Of a stretch of 64,000 nucleotides of DNA, positions 23,076 through 31,861 are shown in pieces (position 1 is the stretch's first letter; every line of letters begins with the position of its first letter). The position numbers were made by a program, and so were the translations under genes. The notes below the pieces were generated by a model that worked only from the letters and a program-made list of their open reading frames with translations, was not told the origin of the DNA and made no database searches. Origin of the DNA: Paraburkholderia sp. BCC1886 (GTDB lineage Bacteria; Pseudomonadota; Gammaproteobacteria; Burkholderiales; Burkholderiaceae); the NCBI RefSeq assembly GCF_900996245.1, contig NZ_CAAJGK010000037.1, positions 1-64,000 on the forward strand, in the 5' to 3' direction.

Positions 23076-24605
23076 ATGTCGGATTCTACTTCACTGATCA
23101 TCCGCCTGCATTCGGACGACGACGTCGCCATCGCGCGCGGTCCGATCGCGGCCGGCACGACGCTGGCCGAAGCCGGCGGCATCGTCACGCTCGACGACAT
23201 TCCCGGCGCTCATAAAGTGGCGTTGCGCGCGCTGAAGGTCGGCGAGCCGGTGCGTCGCTATGGACAGATCATCGGCTTCGTCACCCAAGCTATCGAACCC
23301 GGCGCGCACGTGCACACGCAAAACGTGTCAATGGGCGACTTCGCTCGCGACTATGCCTTCGGCAAGGACGTCAAGCAGGTTGCGCAAGCCGCCGACGCGC
23401 GTACGTTCATGGGCTTTCGTCGCGCGGACGGCCGCGTCGCGACCCGCAATTACATCGGCGTGGTGAGCACGGTCAACTGTTCGGCGACCGTGACGAAACT
23501 GGTCGCGCAGCATTTCTCGGCGCCCGGCAAGCTCGACGCGTATCCGAACATCGACGGGATCGTGCCGGTCACGCATAGCTTCGGTTGCTGTATCGATCAC
23601 AACGGCGAAGGCGTGCAGCAACTGCGCCGCACGATCGGCGGCTTTATCCGTCACGCGAATTTCGCCGGCATCCTCGTGATCGGCCTGGGTTGCGAAGCCA
23701 ATCAGATGGGTGCGCTATTCATTGCGGAAGGGGTCGAGCCGAGCGCCACGATGGTGCCGCTCGTCATTCAGGAGCAGGGCGGCACGCAGAAGACCGTCGA
23801 CGCCGCCATCGCCGCGATCGAAACGATGCTGCCGGTCGCGAACGCCGTGCAACGCGAGCCGTTGCCGATCTCGAACCTGAGCATCGCGCTGCAATGCGGC
23901 GGCTCGGACGGTTACTCGGGTATTACCGCAAATCCGGCGCTCGGTGCGGCGGTCGATCTGCTGGTGCAGCACGGCGGCACGGCGATTCTCAGCGAGACGC
24001 CTGAGATTTACGGCGCCGAGCATTTGCTGACGCGTCGCGCGGTGACGCCGGAAGTCGGCGAGAAAATCGTCGAGCGGATTCACTGGTGGGAAAACTACGC
24101 GGAGCGCGAGAAAGGCAGCATCGACAACAATCCGACGCCGGGTAACAAGGCCGGCGGGCTGACCACGATTCTGGAAAAATCGCTCGGCGCGGTGGCCAAG
24201 AGCGGTTCGACGCCGCTGATGGGTGTGTACCGTTACGCCGAGCCGGTCGATACGAAGGGTCTCGTGTTCATGGATGCGCCCGGCTACGATCCGATGGGCG
24301 CGACCGGTCAGATCGCGAGCGGCGCGAACCTCGTGCTGTTCACCACGGGCCGCGGTTCGTGCTTCGGCGCGAAGCCCGCACCGTCCATCAAGCTCGCGAC
24401 CAACACGAAGATGTACACGCGGATGGCCGACGACATGGACATCAATTGCGGCGACATCATGGACGGCAAGGTGAGCGTCGAGCAGAAGGGCCGCGAGATC
24501 TTCGAGATGATCATCGACATCGCGTCGGGCACGCAGAGCAAGAGCGAGGCGCTCGGCGTCGGCAACGAAGAGTTCGTGCCGTGGATGATCGGCGCACAGA
24601 TGTAA
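23076..24605 (+). CDS. UxaA family sugar-acid dehydratase (altronate/galactarate type)
   Basis: A 509-residue two-domain dehydratase: an N-terminal SAF/UxaA domain (about 1-95) and a large C-terminal catalytic domain with Cys/His-rich blocks THSFGCCIDHNG, VIGLGCEANQMG, CGGSDGYSGITANPALG and GRGSCFGAKPAPSIK, expected to hold Fe or another metal. It removes water from an aldonic/aldaric acid to give a 2-keto-3-deoxy acid. ATG 23076 behind AGGAG is chosen; the frame extends upstream over the operator and is not coding there. Altronate, galactonate and galactarate are all possible. The next gene, a KdgT permease, and the GntR regulator support sugar-acid catabolism. Confidence 0.88.
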   Translation: MSDSTSLIIRLHSDDDVAIARGPIAAGTTLAEAGGIVTLDDIPGAHKVALRALKVGEPVRRYGQIIGFVTQAIEPGAHVHTQNVSMGDFARDYAFGKDVKQVAQAADARTFMGFRRADGRVATRNYIGVVSTVNCSATVTKLVAQHFSAPGKLDAYPNIDGIVPVTHSFGCCIDHNGEGVQQLRRTIGGFIRHANFAGILVIGLGCEANQMGALFIAEGVEPSATMVPLVIQEQGGTQKTVDAAIAAIETMLPVANAVQREPLPISNLSIALQCGGSDGYSGITANPALGAAVDLLVQHGGTAILSETPEIYGAEHLLTRRAVTPEVGEKIVERIHWWENYAEREKGSIDNNPTPGNKAGGLTTILEKSLGAVAKSGSTPLMGVYRYAEPVDTKGLVFMDAPGYDPMGATGQIASGANLVLFTTGRGSCFGAKPAPSIKLATNTKMYTRMADDMDINCGDIMDGKVSVEQKGREIFEMIIDIASGTQSKSEALGVGNEEFVPWMIGAQM

Positions 24606-24714
24606 GCGCTGCGGCCTGATGGCCGACCCTTCAATACCTCAGTACTTCAATACGAACAACGGCGGCGCGCCATGCTCATCGAGCGTGACGCGCCGACCGG
24701 CGGAGACGAACACA

Positions 24715-25716
24715 ATGAAAATCAAACAGACCATCGAGCGGTTCCCCGGCGGGATGATGGTGATTCCGCTGCTGTGGGGCAGTCTGCTCAATACATTCTT
24801 TCCCAACGTGCTGACCATCGGCAGCTTTTCGACGTCGCTCGCGCATGGCGCGTTGCCGATTCTCGCGGCGTTCTTCGTGTGCATGGGCGCGGAAATCCAG
24901 TTCAAGACCGCACCGCGTGCGCTGAAGGCCGGCGCCGCCATTACGCTCGCCAAGCTCGCGAGCGGGGTCGTGATGGGTCTCGTGGTCAGCTATGTGTTCA
25001 AAGGGCAGCCGATTTTCGGACTGTCGAGCATGGCGATCATCGCGGCGATGACCAACGCGAACATGGGGCTTTACGCGGCGCTGACCAAACAGTTCGGCGA
25101 CGAAGTCGATCGCGGCGCGCTCGCCGTGCTGTCGATTCTCGAAGGGCCGTTCGTCACCATGCTCGCGCTCGGCGTCGCCGGTCTCGCGAAGATTCCGTTC
25201 ATCGATCTGATCGCGACCGTTCTGCCGATTCTGATCGGCATGCTGCTCGGCAATCTCGATCGCAGCATGCGCGAGTTTCTGCGCTCCGGCAGCGATCTGC
25301 TGATCCCGTTCTTTGCGTTCGGACTCGGCGCACAGATCAATCTGCACTCGATTCTCGGCGCCGGCCTGTCGGGCATTCTGCTCGGGCTCGTCACGCTGCT
25401 CGTGGGCGGCGTGATCAACGTGGTGGTATCGCGTCTGGTCGGCGGCTCGGGCGTGGCCGGCGTGGCGGTATCCACGACCGCGGGTAACGCGGTCGCGACA
25501 CCGACCGCGATCGCTTCAGTCGATCCGCATCTTGCTTCGCTGGTCGCGGTCGCGACGCCGCAGATCGCGGCTTCGACCATCGTGACGTCGCTGCTCGCGC
25601 CGCTGTTGACCGCGTTATACGCCCGATACTTCGGTCGGCCTCAGCAGGAAAATCCCGTGGATCAGGACACCTTCGACGCGGCGCCCCGTCTGAACGAGCA
25701 GACCGACGGCGCTTAG
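24715..25716 (+). CDS. kdgT: 2-keto-3-deoxygluconate permease (KdgT family)
   Basis: A 333-residue inner-membrane symporter with about ten hydrophobic segments. The N-terminus MKIKQTIERFPGGMMVIPLLWGSLLN is characteristic of KdgT, as are the FFVCMGAEIQF, MAIIAAMTNANMGLYAALT and AVSTTAGNAVATPTAIASVD segments. It would import 2-keto-3-deoxygluconate or a related sugar acid with protons. ATG 24715 behind CGGAGA is used. The gene is 109 bases after the dehydratase, probably the same transcript. Its stop overlaps the converging LysR stop by two bases. Confidence 0.9.
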   Translation: MKIKQTIERFPGGMMVIPLLWGSLLNTFFPNVLTIGSFSTSLAHGALPILAAFFVCMGAEIQFKTAPRALKAGAAITLAKLASGVVMGLVVSYVFKGQPIFGLSSMAIIAAMTNANMGLYAALTKQFGDEVDRGALAVLSILEGPFVTMLALGVAGLAKIPFIDLIATVLPILIGMLLGNLDRSMREFLRSGSDLLIPFFAFGLGAQINLHSILGAGLSGILLGLVTLLVGGVINVVVSRLVGGSGVAGVAVSTTAGNAVATPTAIASVDPHLASLVAVATPQIAASTIVTSLLAPLLTALYARYFGRPQQENPVDQDTFDAAPRLNEQTDGA

Positions 25717-26624
25717 CTTGCCGTCTCGACCGCTTGCCGCGCCTTCAGAAAATCGACGAACGCACGCAATGGCGCGGGCAGGTGGCGCCGCCCGGGATAG
25801 TAGAGAAACGGCCCGGAAAAACTCTGCCACCAAGGCTTGAGGATCGGCTCCAGTGCACCGCTGTCCAGATGCGTTTGCAGCATGTCTTCGAACAGATGAA
25901 TGACCCCGAGTCCGGCGATAGCGAGACTGATTGCAAGGTCCAACGCCGCGGCGGGTCGGACGAGTAGCGGCCCGGTCGGGTCGAGCACCACCGATTCGCC
26001 GTCCTTTTCGAAATACCAGCCGGGCATCGCGCCGCCTGCGAACTGGCCGCGCAGGCACGCGTGCGTGAGCAATTCACGCGGATGCGTCGGCCGGCCGTGC
26101 GCATTCAGATACGCCGGCGCCGCGGCGGTGACGAAGCGCTGCGTGCGCGGGCCGATCGGCACGGCGATCATGTCCTGTTCGAGCCGCTCGTCGTAGCGCA
26201 CGCCCGCGTCGCAGCCGATCGACAGCACGTCGACGAAACCGTCTTCCACGACGACTTCCACGCGTATCTCGGGATAGGCCTTCAGAAAATCCGCGAGGAT
26301 GTCCGGCAGGACGATTTGCGCGACGTTCAACGGCACGTTCAGTTTGAGCGTACCGGCCGGTTTGTCGCGGAACACGTTCAGCACGTCCATGGCCGCTTCC
26401 ATCTCGCTGAACAGCGGCGTCAACTTTTCGATGAGACGCACGCCCGCTTCGGTGGGGGCTACGCTGCGCGTCGTGCGATTGAGCAGGCGCAGCCCGAGCT
26501 TCGCTTCCAGGCGACGCACGGCGATGCTCAAGCTCGACGCGGAGACGCCGCCGACACGGGCGGCATCGCGAAAGCCGCCGGCACGCGCCACTGAAACGAA
26601 GGCGGCAAGATCGTTGAATTCCAT
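25713..26624 (-). CDS. LysR family transcriptional regulator
   Basis: A 303-residue LysR regulator of the PtxR/AaeR-like group: HTH segment FNDLAAFVSVARAGGFRDAA, RRLEAKLGLRLLNRTTRSV, then a substrate-binding domain with the typical DAGVRYDERLEQDMIAVPIG block. It is divergent from the aldo/keto reductase gene with 108 bases between starts, so it probably regulates that gene. The spacer has a run of T with GTTT/AAAC symmetry near 26632 but no clear T-N11-A box. Effector unknown. Confidence 0.85.
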   Translation of the reverse strand: MEFNDLAAFVSVARAGGFRDAARVGGVSASSLSIAVRRLEAKLGLRLLNRTTRSVAPTEAGVRLIEKLTPLFSEMEAAMDVLNVFRDKPAGTLKLNVPLNVAQIVLPDILADFLKAYPEIRVEVVVEDGFVDVLSIGCDAGVRYDERLEQDMIAVPIGPRTQRFVTAAAPAYLNAHGRPTHPRELLTHACLRGQFAGGAMPGWYFEKDGESVVLDPTGPLLVRPAAALDLAISLAIAGLGVIHLFEDMLQTHLDSGALEPILKPWWQSFSGPFLYYPGRRHLPAPLRAFVDFLKARQAVETAS

Positions 26625-26732
26625 GGTGATTGTGCGTTTTTTTAAACAACCCGTGCAATTTAGACCGGATTATCGAACAGCGCAATCGTGTTCATACTGG
26701 CCTCACGTTTTCTAACCGCCAAGGACACCACC

Positions 26733-27617
26733 ATGTCGTACGCATCAGTCTCCAGCACTTACCCGCTTGCCGGCCGCACTGTGAACCGGATGGGCTACGG
26801 CGCCATGCAACTGGCCGGCCCCGGCGTGTTCGGGCCGCCGAAGGATCGCGACGCCGCGCTTGCCGTGTTGCGCGCGGCGGTCGAAGCGGGCGTCGATCAC
26901 ATCGATACGAGCGATTTTTACGGTCCGCACATTACCAATCAACTCATTCGCGAAGCGCTGCAACCGTATCCGGACAATCTGACGATCGTGACCAAGGTGG
27001 GCGCATTGCGTGGCGACGACGCTTCCTGGCTGCGGGCCGACGAGCCTGCCGATCTGGAGCGCGCCGTGCACGACAATCTGCGCAATCTCGGTCTGGATGC
27101 GCTCGACGTCGTCAATTACCGCAGCATGGGCAGCATTCACGCGCCCGCCGAAGGTTCGATTGCGAAGCAGGTCGAGGCGCTGGCGGAATTGCAACGCAAG
27201 GGGCTGGTGCGGCACATCGGCCTGAGCAACGTGACGTCGACGCAGGTCGCCGAGGCGCAAGAAATTGCCGGGATTGTCTGCGTGCAGAATCAGTACAACC
27301 TCGTGCAGCGCGACGACGACGCGCTGGTGGATGAACTGGCGGCCAAGGGCATTGCGTATGTGCCGTTCTTTCCGTTGGGCGGATTCTCGCCGATTCAATC
27401 GTCGGCGCTGTCGGATATCGCCGCGTCGCTCGACGCCACGCCGATGCAGGTCGCGTTGGCGTGGTTGCTGCACCGGTCGCCGAATATTCTGCTGATTCCG
27501 GGCACGTCGTCGGTTGGGCATCTGCGGGAAAACTTGCAGGCGGCGCAGTTGGTGTTGTCGGAGAAGGTGCTGGCGGAGTTGGCGGCGATCGAGACCAGAG
27601 GGTCGGGGGGGCATTGA
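26733..27617 (+). CDS. Aldo/keto reductase (YdbC-like)
   Basis: A 294-residue TIM-barrel oxidoreductase, NADPH-dependent by family. Catalytic Asp and Tyr are in HIDTSDFYGP and Lys in IVTKVGAL. The usual catalytic His position reads DVVNYRSMG, as in the E. coli YdbC subgroup (VNLRxMG), so the tetrad is non-canonical. The C-terminal coenzyme region has LIPGTSSVGHLRENL. ATG 26733 follows AAGGA. It is divergently paired with a LysR gene. It reduces an unknown aldehyde or ketone; pyridoxal-like substrates have been proposed for relatives. Confidence 0.88.
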   Translation: MSYASVSSTYPLAGRTVNRMGYGAMQLAGPGVFGPPKDRDAALAVLRAAVEAGVDHIDTSDFYGPHITNQLIREALQPYPDNLTIVTKVGALRGDDASWLRADEPADLERAVHDNLRNLGLDALDVVNYRSMGSIHAPAEGSIAKQVEALAELQRKGLVRHIGLSNVTSTQVAEAQEIAGIVCVQNQYNLVQRDDDALVDELAAKGIAYVPFFPLGGFSPIQSSALSDIAASLDATPMQVALAWLLHRSPNILLIPGTSSVGHLRENLQAAQLVLSEKVLAELAAIETRGSGGH

Positions 27618-27635
27618 GAGCGGGAGGGCCGCTTG

Positions 27636-27681
27636 ACGAGTACCGGAAACAGGTAAATAATTACCGCTATCCGGTACTCGT
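27636..27681. promoter_or_regulatory. 46-bp concentric inverted repeat upstream of the NTase/HEPN pair
   Basis: Outer arms ACGAGTACCGGA (27636-27647) and TCCGGTACTCGT (27670-27681) are perfect 12-bp complements. Inner arms GGTAA (27652-27656) and TTACC (27661-27665) are also complementary and share exactly the same centre (27658.5). No T-run follows, so it is not a typical terminator. It ends 45 bases before the start at 27726 and is a strong candidate operator for autoregulation. Confidence 0.65.
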
Positions 27682-27725
27682 TGTCCAATCTGGTTCTGGC
27701 GAGACCGTATCGGGAATCGACAAAC

Positions 27726-28295
27726 ATGCTCGCGGACTTTCTATTTACGCCGAAGCAGCAACGGATCATCGGGGCGCTGGTTCTGAATCCGGCACGCAGT
27801 TATGCGTTGTCGGAGTTCTTCGATCTTGCCGATGGCGGCCGAAGCTCGACCCAAGTTTTCCTCAAAACGCTGGTTGGTGCGGGCGTTGCACGTATTGAGC
27901 CGACCAGCCGGGCGACGCGTTACATCGTCAATACGGCGCATCCGCTTTATCCAGAGCTTCGGCAAATCGCAATCAAGAGTTTCGGTATCCGGGAGCCGAT
28001 CGAACAGGCGCTTCTCGACATCCGTAACAAGATCGACGAGGCGTTTATTTTTGGCTCGATGGCTAGCGGCTTGGCGCGCCCCGATAGCGACGTCGACGTG
28101 ATGATCATTGGCGACGTGCGTGTCGGCGCGGCGATCCGGGTTCTGGAGGTGGCCGGAAAAGCTTTAGGCCGGGAAGTCCACGTGAATGTTTATCCAAAAG
28201 ACGAGTGGGAGCAGCTGCGCGTCTCCGATCCCGTTGTTCAAGCCATAGACCAGGGACCGAAGATTGAACTCGACTTTGCCATTGCCCCACACTAA
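27726..28295 (+). CDS. Winged-helix + minimal nucleotidyltransferase protein
   Basis: A 189-residue protein. Residues 1-90 form a winged helix (TPKQQRIIGALVLNPARSYA, then GGRSSTQVFLKTLVGAGVAR). Residues ~95-189 are a polymerase-beta-type minimal nucleotidyltransferase with the GSMASG...DSDVDVMI signature (about residues 110-125), where the two Asp of DSDVD bind metal. Such proteins usually pair with a HEPN protein and may AMPylate or otherwise neutralise it. The next gene overlaps this one by 32 bases and has HEPN-like features. The built-in DNA-binding domain and the upstream palindrome suggest autoregulation. ATG 27726 is chosen as the first codon of the helix; a longer frame to 27681 would run into the palindrome. 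Confidence 0.78.
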   Translation: MLADFLFTPKQQRIIGALVLNPARSYALSEFFDLADGGRSSTQVFLKTLVGAGVARIEPTSRATRYIVNTAHPLYPELRQIAIKSFGIREPIEQALLDIRNKIDEAFIFGSMASGLARPDSDVDVMIIGDVRVGAAIRVLEVAGKALGREVHVNVYPKDEWEQLRVSDPVVQAIDQGPKIELDFAIAPH

Positions 28296-28734
28296 AGCAC
28301 TCGCCGATGCATTGAACGCGGGTTTCATTCGCCTGACTCCGTACGATGCCGCTAATGCGATCCAGTTTCGCAAAAACGTCGCTTCGTACATTCAGGGAGC
28401 AAAGCTCGAAGATCTCGCACCCATTGCGAAATACACGCTTGCCTATGAAGGAATTCACGCGATCGCCGTTGGGTTTCTTTTTCTGCACGGGCTTGCGCCG
28501 AGCCAGAGGGAAGGGCATCGTAGTCAGGCCCTGTCGTTGATGTATAGCTTTCTCGAGCTGGACGCGGACGACCGCTACGAAATAGACGATGCGAACCGAA
28601 TGCGTAACGACAAGTTGTACAAAAGTCCCGCGCCGCCCGTGTCTGCCACAGTAGCCCGGCAGCTTGTCGAGTTAGCTGCTCGTGCGGAAGCTAAAGCGAA
28701 AGCCAGGCTGCCCGAGTGGTACGCGCTGGCCTGA
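28264..28734 (+). CDS. HEPN-like helical protein paired with the nucleotidyltransferase
   Basis: A 156-residue, all-helical protein starting at TTG 28264 (AGGGA 8 bases upstream) inside the end of the nucleotidyltransferase gene. The C-terminal half has DDANRMRNDKLYKSP (Arg114, Tyr119), resembling the RN-x3-Y/H HEPN motif, with the usual catalytic His replaced by Tyr. Helices with YEGIHAIAVGFLFLHG match the substrate-site helix of MNT-associated HEPN proteins. It is probably the toxin or effector half of a MNT/HEPN module. The motif is degenerate, so ribonuclease activity is uncertain. Confidence 0.6.
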   Translation: MNSTLPLPHTKALADALNAGFIRLTPYDAANAIQFRKNVASYIQGAKLEDLAPIAKYTLAYEGIHAIAVGFLFLHGLAPSQREGHRSQALSLMYSFLELDADDRYEIDDANRMRNDKLYKSPAPPVSATVARQLVELAARAEAKAKARLPEWYALA

Positions 28735-28755
28735 CGCCAGCGGCGACCATTTCTT

Positions 28756-29337
28756 CTACGCCGTACTCGAAACCAACCCCGTGGTTTGCCCCGCCGAGAG
28801 CATCAGTTGAGCCAATGCCGTCTGCGCGCTTTCAAGCTCGGTCGATATCTGGCTGAGCTGACTGCTATCCGAGCTTTGCGCTGCCTGGCTCAACGCGGCG
28901 CGTGCGCTGGCTAGTTGGGCCTTGATCTGGCTGGCTTCGCTGGAGTTCGAGGTTGCGCCGCCGGTGCTGGCCGACGCCTGCGACAGTTGCGCTTCAAGTG
29001 ACGCGATCAGCGTGTTCATCGCGTTGAGTTCTGAAGAAGAGCTGCTGGCCGACGCCGAAGCGCCACCACCACCGCCACCGCCTCCCGCGCCCGCAGCAGG
29101 CGCAGCCGTTTCCGTAGTGGAAGTGCCCGACGTCGAGCCAGATGAAGAGGACGTGGTCGACGAATTCGACGCATTCGCCGAACCCGCCGACGCATTACTC
29201 GCAGCGCCGCCAGTCACCGAGCTGCTAGCAGACGCAGCCACTCCGCCAGCCCCTTGATTCGTCGTCGCAGCAGCACTCGTCGTACTGCCATTGCCGTACG
29301 CAACCGGCACCGTCGCGCTCGTAGACTGAATCTGCAT
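28756..29337 (-). CDS. Low-complexity Ala/Ser/Gly-rich hypothetical protein
   Basis: A 193-residue protein. Residues 20-110 are a Ser/Ala/Gly/Thr-rich spacer with a poly-Gly run. Residues 115-180 form a probable coiled coil (LNAMNTLIASLEAQLSQA, then ASQIKAQLASARAALSQA). There is no signal peptide or membrane segment. The start at 29337 (MQIQSTSATVPVAYGNG) is preferred to the longer frame. It lies downstream of maeB on the same strand, 94 bases apart. No function is recognised; similar proteins exist in Burkholderiaceae. Confidence 0.6.
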   Translation of the reverse strand: MQIQSTSATVPVAYGNGSTTSAAATTNQGAGGVAASASSSVTGGAASNASAGSANASNSSTTSSSSGSTSGTSTTETAAPAAGAGGGGGGGGASASASSSSSELNAMNTLIASLEAQLSQASASTGGATSNSSEASQIKAQLASARAALSQAAQSSDSSQLSQISTELESAQTALAQLMLSAGQTTGLVSSTA

Positions 29338-29431
29338 GAAAAACCCCAACTCTTGATCGATACGAAACGGGCGGAAACCACCCTTACCCGCTAATAGCGG
29401 CACAGTTGAGGTTTTCTTTAAACCGGTCGTC

Positions 29432-31726
29432 TCAAACCGTCCGGTTCGCCTCGATCACCGTCAGCGCCGTCATGTTGATGATCCGCCGCACGGTCGAGCT
29501 CGACGTCAGGATATTCACCGGCGCATTCACCCCGAGCAGGAACGGCCCGACCGCCACGTTGCTGCCCGCGCCGGTCTTCAGCAGGTTGTAGGCAATGTTG
29601 CCCGCGTCCACGTTCGGACACACCAGCAGATTAGCCGCGCCCTTCAACGGCGAATGCGGCAGAATCCGCGCGCGCAACGCTTCGTCCAATGCGCAGTCGC
29701 CATGCATTTCGCCGTCCACTTCCAGATCGGGCGCCTGTTCCCGCACGATCTCGAGCGCCCGGCGCATCTTCACGCCGGAAGCGGCGCTGCCCGAGCCGAA
29801 GTTCGAACGCGAGAGCAACGCGGCCTTCGGCGTCAGCTTCAGCCACTCCATCTGCCGCGCGGCCGCGATCGTGAATTCGGCAATCTGCTCGGCGTCCGGA
29901 TTGTCGTTGATATGCGTATCCACCAACGCCACCGTGCGCTGATCGAGCAGCAGAATATTCATTGCCGCATAGGTCTGCGCGCCACGCTTCTTGCCGATCA
30001 CCTGATCGACAAAACGCAGATGGTCGTGATACGCGCCCACCGTGCCGCAAATCATGCCGTCGGCGTCGCCGAGCCGCACCATCATCGCGCCGATCAAGGT
30101 CAGGCGGCGGCGCATTTCCACGCGCGCCATTTCCTTCGTAATGCCGTCGCGGCACACCAGTTCCCAGTACGTCGTCCAGTACTGCGGGAAGCGCTCGTCG
30201 TATTCGGGGTTGGTCACTTCGACATCCTGCCCGAGCCGCAGCCGCAGGCCGAATCGTTCGATACGCGCGAGCAGCACCTCGGGCCGTCCCACCAGAATCG
30301 GCCGCGCCAGCTTTTCGTCGACGATGACCTGCACCGCGCGCAAGACGCGCTCGTCTTCGCCCTCGGTGAACACGATGCGGGCATTGCCGCCGTCGCGCAC
30401 GAGTTGCTTGGCCGTCGCGAACAGCGGCTTCATGAACGCGCCGGAGTGGTAGACGAACTGCTGCAACTGCTCGGCGTAGGTTTCGAGGTCTGCCAGCGGA
30501 CGCGTGGCCACGCCGCCTTCCATCGCCGCCTTCGCGACGGCCGGCGCGATCCGCACGATCAGGCGCGGATCGAACGGCTTCGGAATCAGGTACTGCGGAC
30601 CGAACGCGACGTCATACGTGCCATAAGCGGCCGCGACGACCTCGTTCTGCTCTTCCTGCGCGAGTCCGGCAATCGCATGGACCGCGGCAATCTCCATCTC
30701 GCGCGTGATAGTCGTTGCACCGACGTCCAGTGCGCCGCGGAAGATATACGGGAAGCACAGGACGTTATTCACCTGATTCGGATAGTCCGAGCGGCCGGTC
30801 GCGATCACCACGTCGTCGCGCGTCGCGTGGGCCAGTTCCGGGAAAATCTCCGGCGTGGGATTGGCCAGCGCGAGAATCAACGGACGCGGGCCCATCGTCT
30901 TGAGCATGTCGGCGCTCAGAATACCGCCGACCGACAGGCCGAGGAACACGTCGGCGCCCTCGATCACTTCGGCCAGCTTGCGCGCCTTTGTCTCCTGCGC
31001 AAAGCGGGCCTTGTCCGGGTCCATCAGTGCGGTGCGGCCGCGATAGACCACGCCTTCGATATCGGTCGCCCAGATGTTCCCGACCGGCAGGCCGAGATCG
31101 ACCAGCAGGTCCAGGCAGGCAAGCGCGGCGGCGCCTGCGCCCGAGGTCACGACCTTCACTTCCTTGATCGACTTGCCGACCACTTTCAGGCCGTTGATAA
31201 AGGCCGCCGAAACGGTAATAGCCGTCCCGTGCTGATCGTCGTGGAAGACGGGAATCTTCATGCGCTCGCGCAGTTTGCGTTCGACGATGAAGCACTCCGG
31301 CGCCTTGATGTCTTCGAGATTGATACCGCCGAAGGTCGGTTCCAGACCGGCGATGATCTCGACCAGCTTGTCCGGATCGGTCTCGTTGATCTCGATGTCG
31401 AACACGTCGATGCCGGCGAATTTCTTGAACAGCACGGCTTTGCCTTCCATCACCGGCTTCGAGGCCAGCGCGCCGATGTTGCCGAGACCCAGCACGGCGG
31501 TGCCGTTGGTAATCACGCCGACGAGGTTGCCGCGGCTCGTGAAGCGGTGCGCCTGCAGCGGATCGGCCGCAATTGCCTCGCAGACGCCCGCCACGCCCGG
31601 CGTGTACGCCAGCGCCAGATCGCGCTGGGTCACGAGCGGCTTGCTGGCCGTCACGGCGATTTTTCCGGGGGTCGGGAATTCGTGATAGTCGAACGCGGCT
31701 TGCTGGTCTGTCTCGGTCTGCTTCAT
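29432..31726 (-). CDS. maeB: NADP-dependent malic enzyme (MaeB type, with PTA-like domain)
   Basis: A 764-residue enzyme converting malate to pyruvate and CO2 with NADP+. The malic enzyme part (about 1-430) has [31 protein letters not shown] (metal/substrate region), [18 protein letters not shown] (Rossmann) and [10 protein letters not shown]. The C-terminal part (about 435-764) is homologous to phosphotransacetylase ([35 protein letters not shown]) and is thought to be regulatory rather than catalytic. Length matches E. coli MaeB (759). It is divergent from the LysR gene at 31862, which may control it. It provides NADPH and pyruvate when cells use C4 acids. Confidence 0.95.
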   Translation of the reverse strand: MKQTETDQQAAFDYHEFPTPGKIAVTASKPLVTQRDLALAYTPGVAGVCEAIAADPLQAHRFTSRGNLVGVITNGTAVLGLGNIGALASKPVMEGKAVLFKKFAGIDVFDIEINETDPDKLVEIIAGLEPTFGGINLEDIKAPECFIVERKLRERMKIPVFHDDQHGTAITVSAAFINGLKVVGKSIKEVKVVTSGAGAAALACLDLLVDLGLPVGNIWATDIEGVVYRGRTALMDPDKARFAQETKARKLAEVIEGADVFLGLSVGGILSADMLKTMGPRPLILALANPTPEIFPELAHATRDDVVIATGRSDYPNQVNNVLCFPYIFRGALDVGATTITREMEIAAVHAIAGLAQEEQNEVVAAAYGTYDVAFGPQYLIPKPFDPRLIVRIAPAVAKAAMEGGVATRPLADLETYAEQLQQFVYHSGAFMKPLFATAKQLVRDGGNARIVFTEGEDERVLRAVQVIVDEKLARPILVGRPEVLLARIERFGLRLRLGQDVEVTNPEYDERFPQYWTTYWELVCRDGITKEMARVEMRRRLTLIGAMMVRLGDADGMICGTVGAYHDHLRFVDQVIGKKRGAQTYAAMNILLLDQRTVALVDTHINDNPDAEQIAEFTIAAARQMEWLKLTPKAALLSRSNFGSGSAASGVKMRRALEIVREQAPDLEVDGEMHGDCALDEALRARILPHSPLKGAANLLVCPNVDAGNIAYNLLKTGAGSNVAVGPFLLGVNAPVNILTSSSTVRRIINMTALTVIEANRTV

Positions 31727-31826
31727 GGTCTAGGCCTCTGTGAGCGCGCCGGGCGGGTTCCCGGCGTCGAATTGAAGCGATTCTAGACAGCTGCCATAAG
31801 CTGATCATTTTGTTTTACTATCGCCT

Positions 31827-31844
31827 CATCATATTTTTGTGATG
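31827..31844. promoter_or_regulatory. Candidate LysR operator between maeB and lysR
   Basis: CATCA (31827-31831) and TGATG (31840-31844) form an inverted repeat with an 8-base AT-rich spacer, 18 bases before the lysR start at 31862 and about 100 bases upstream of maeB. Position suits autorepression by the LysR protein. Confidence 0.4.
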
Positions 31845-31861
31845 GGTGGACGGTCCGTTAC

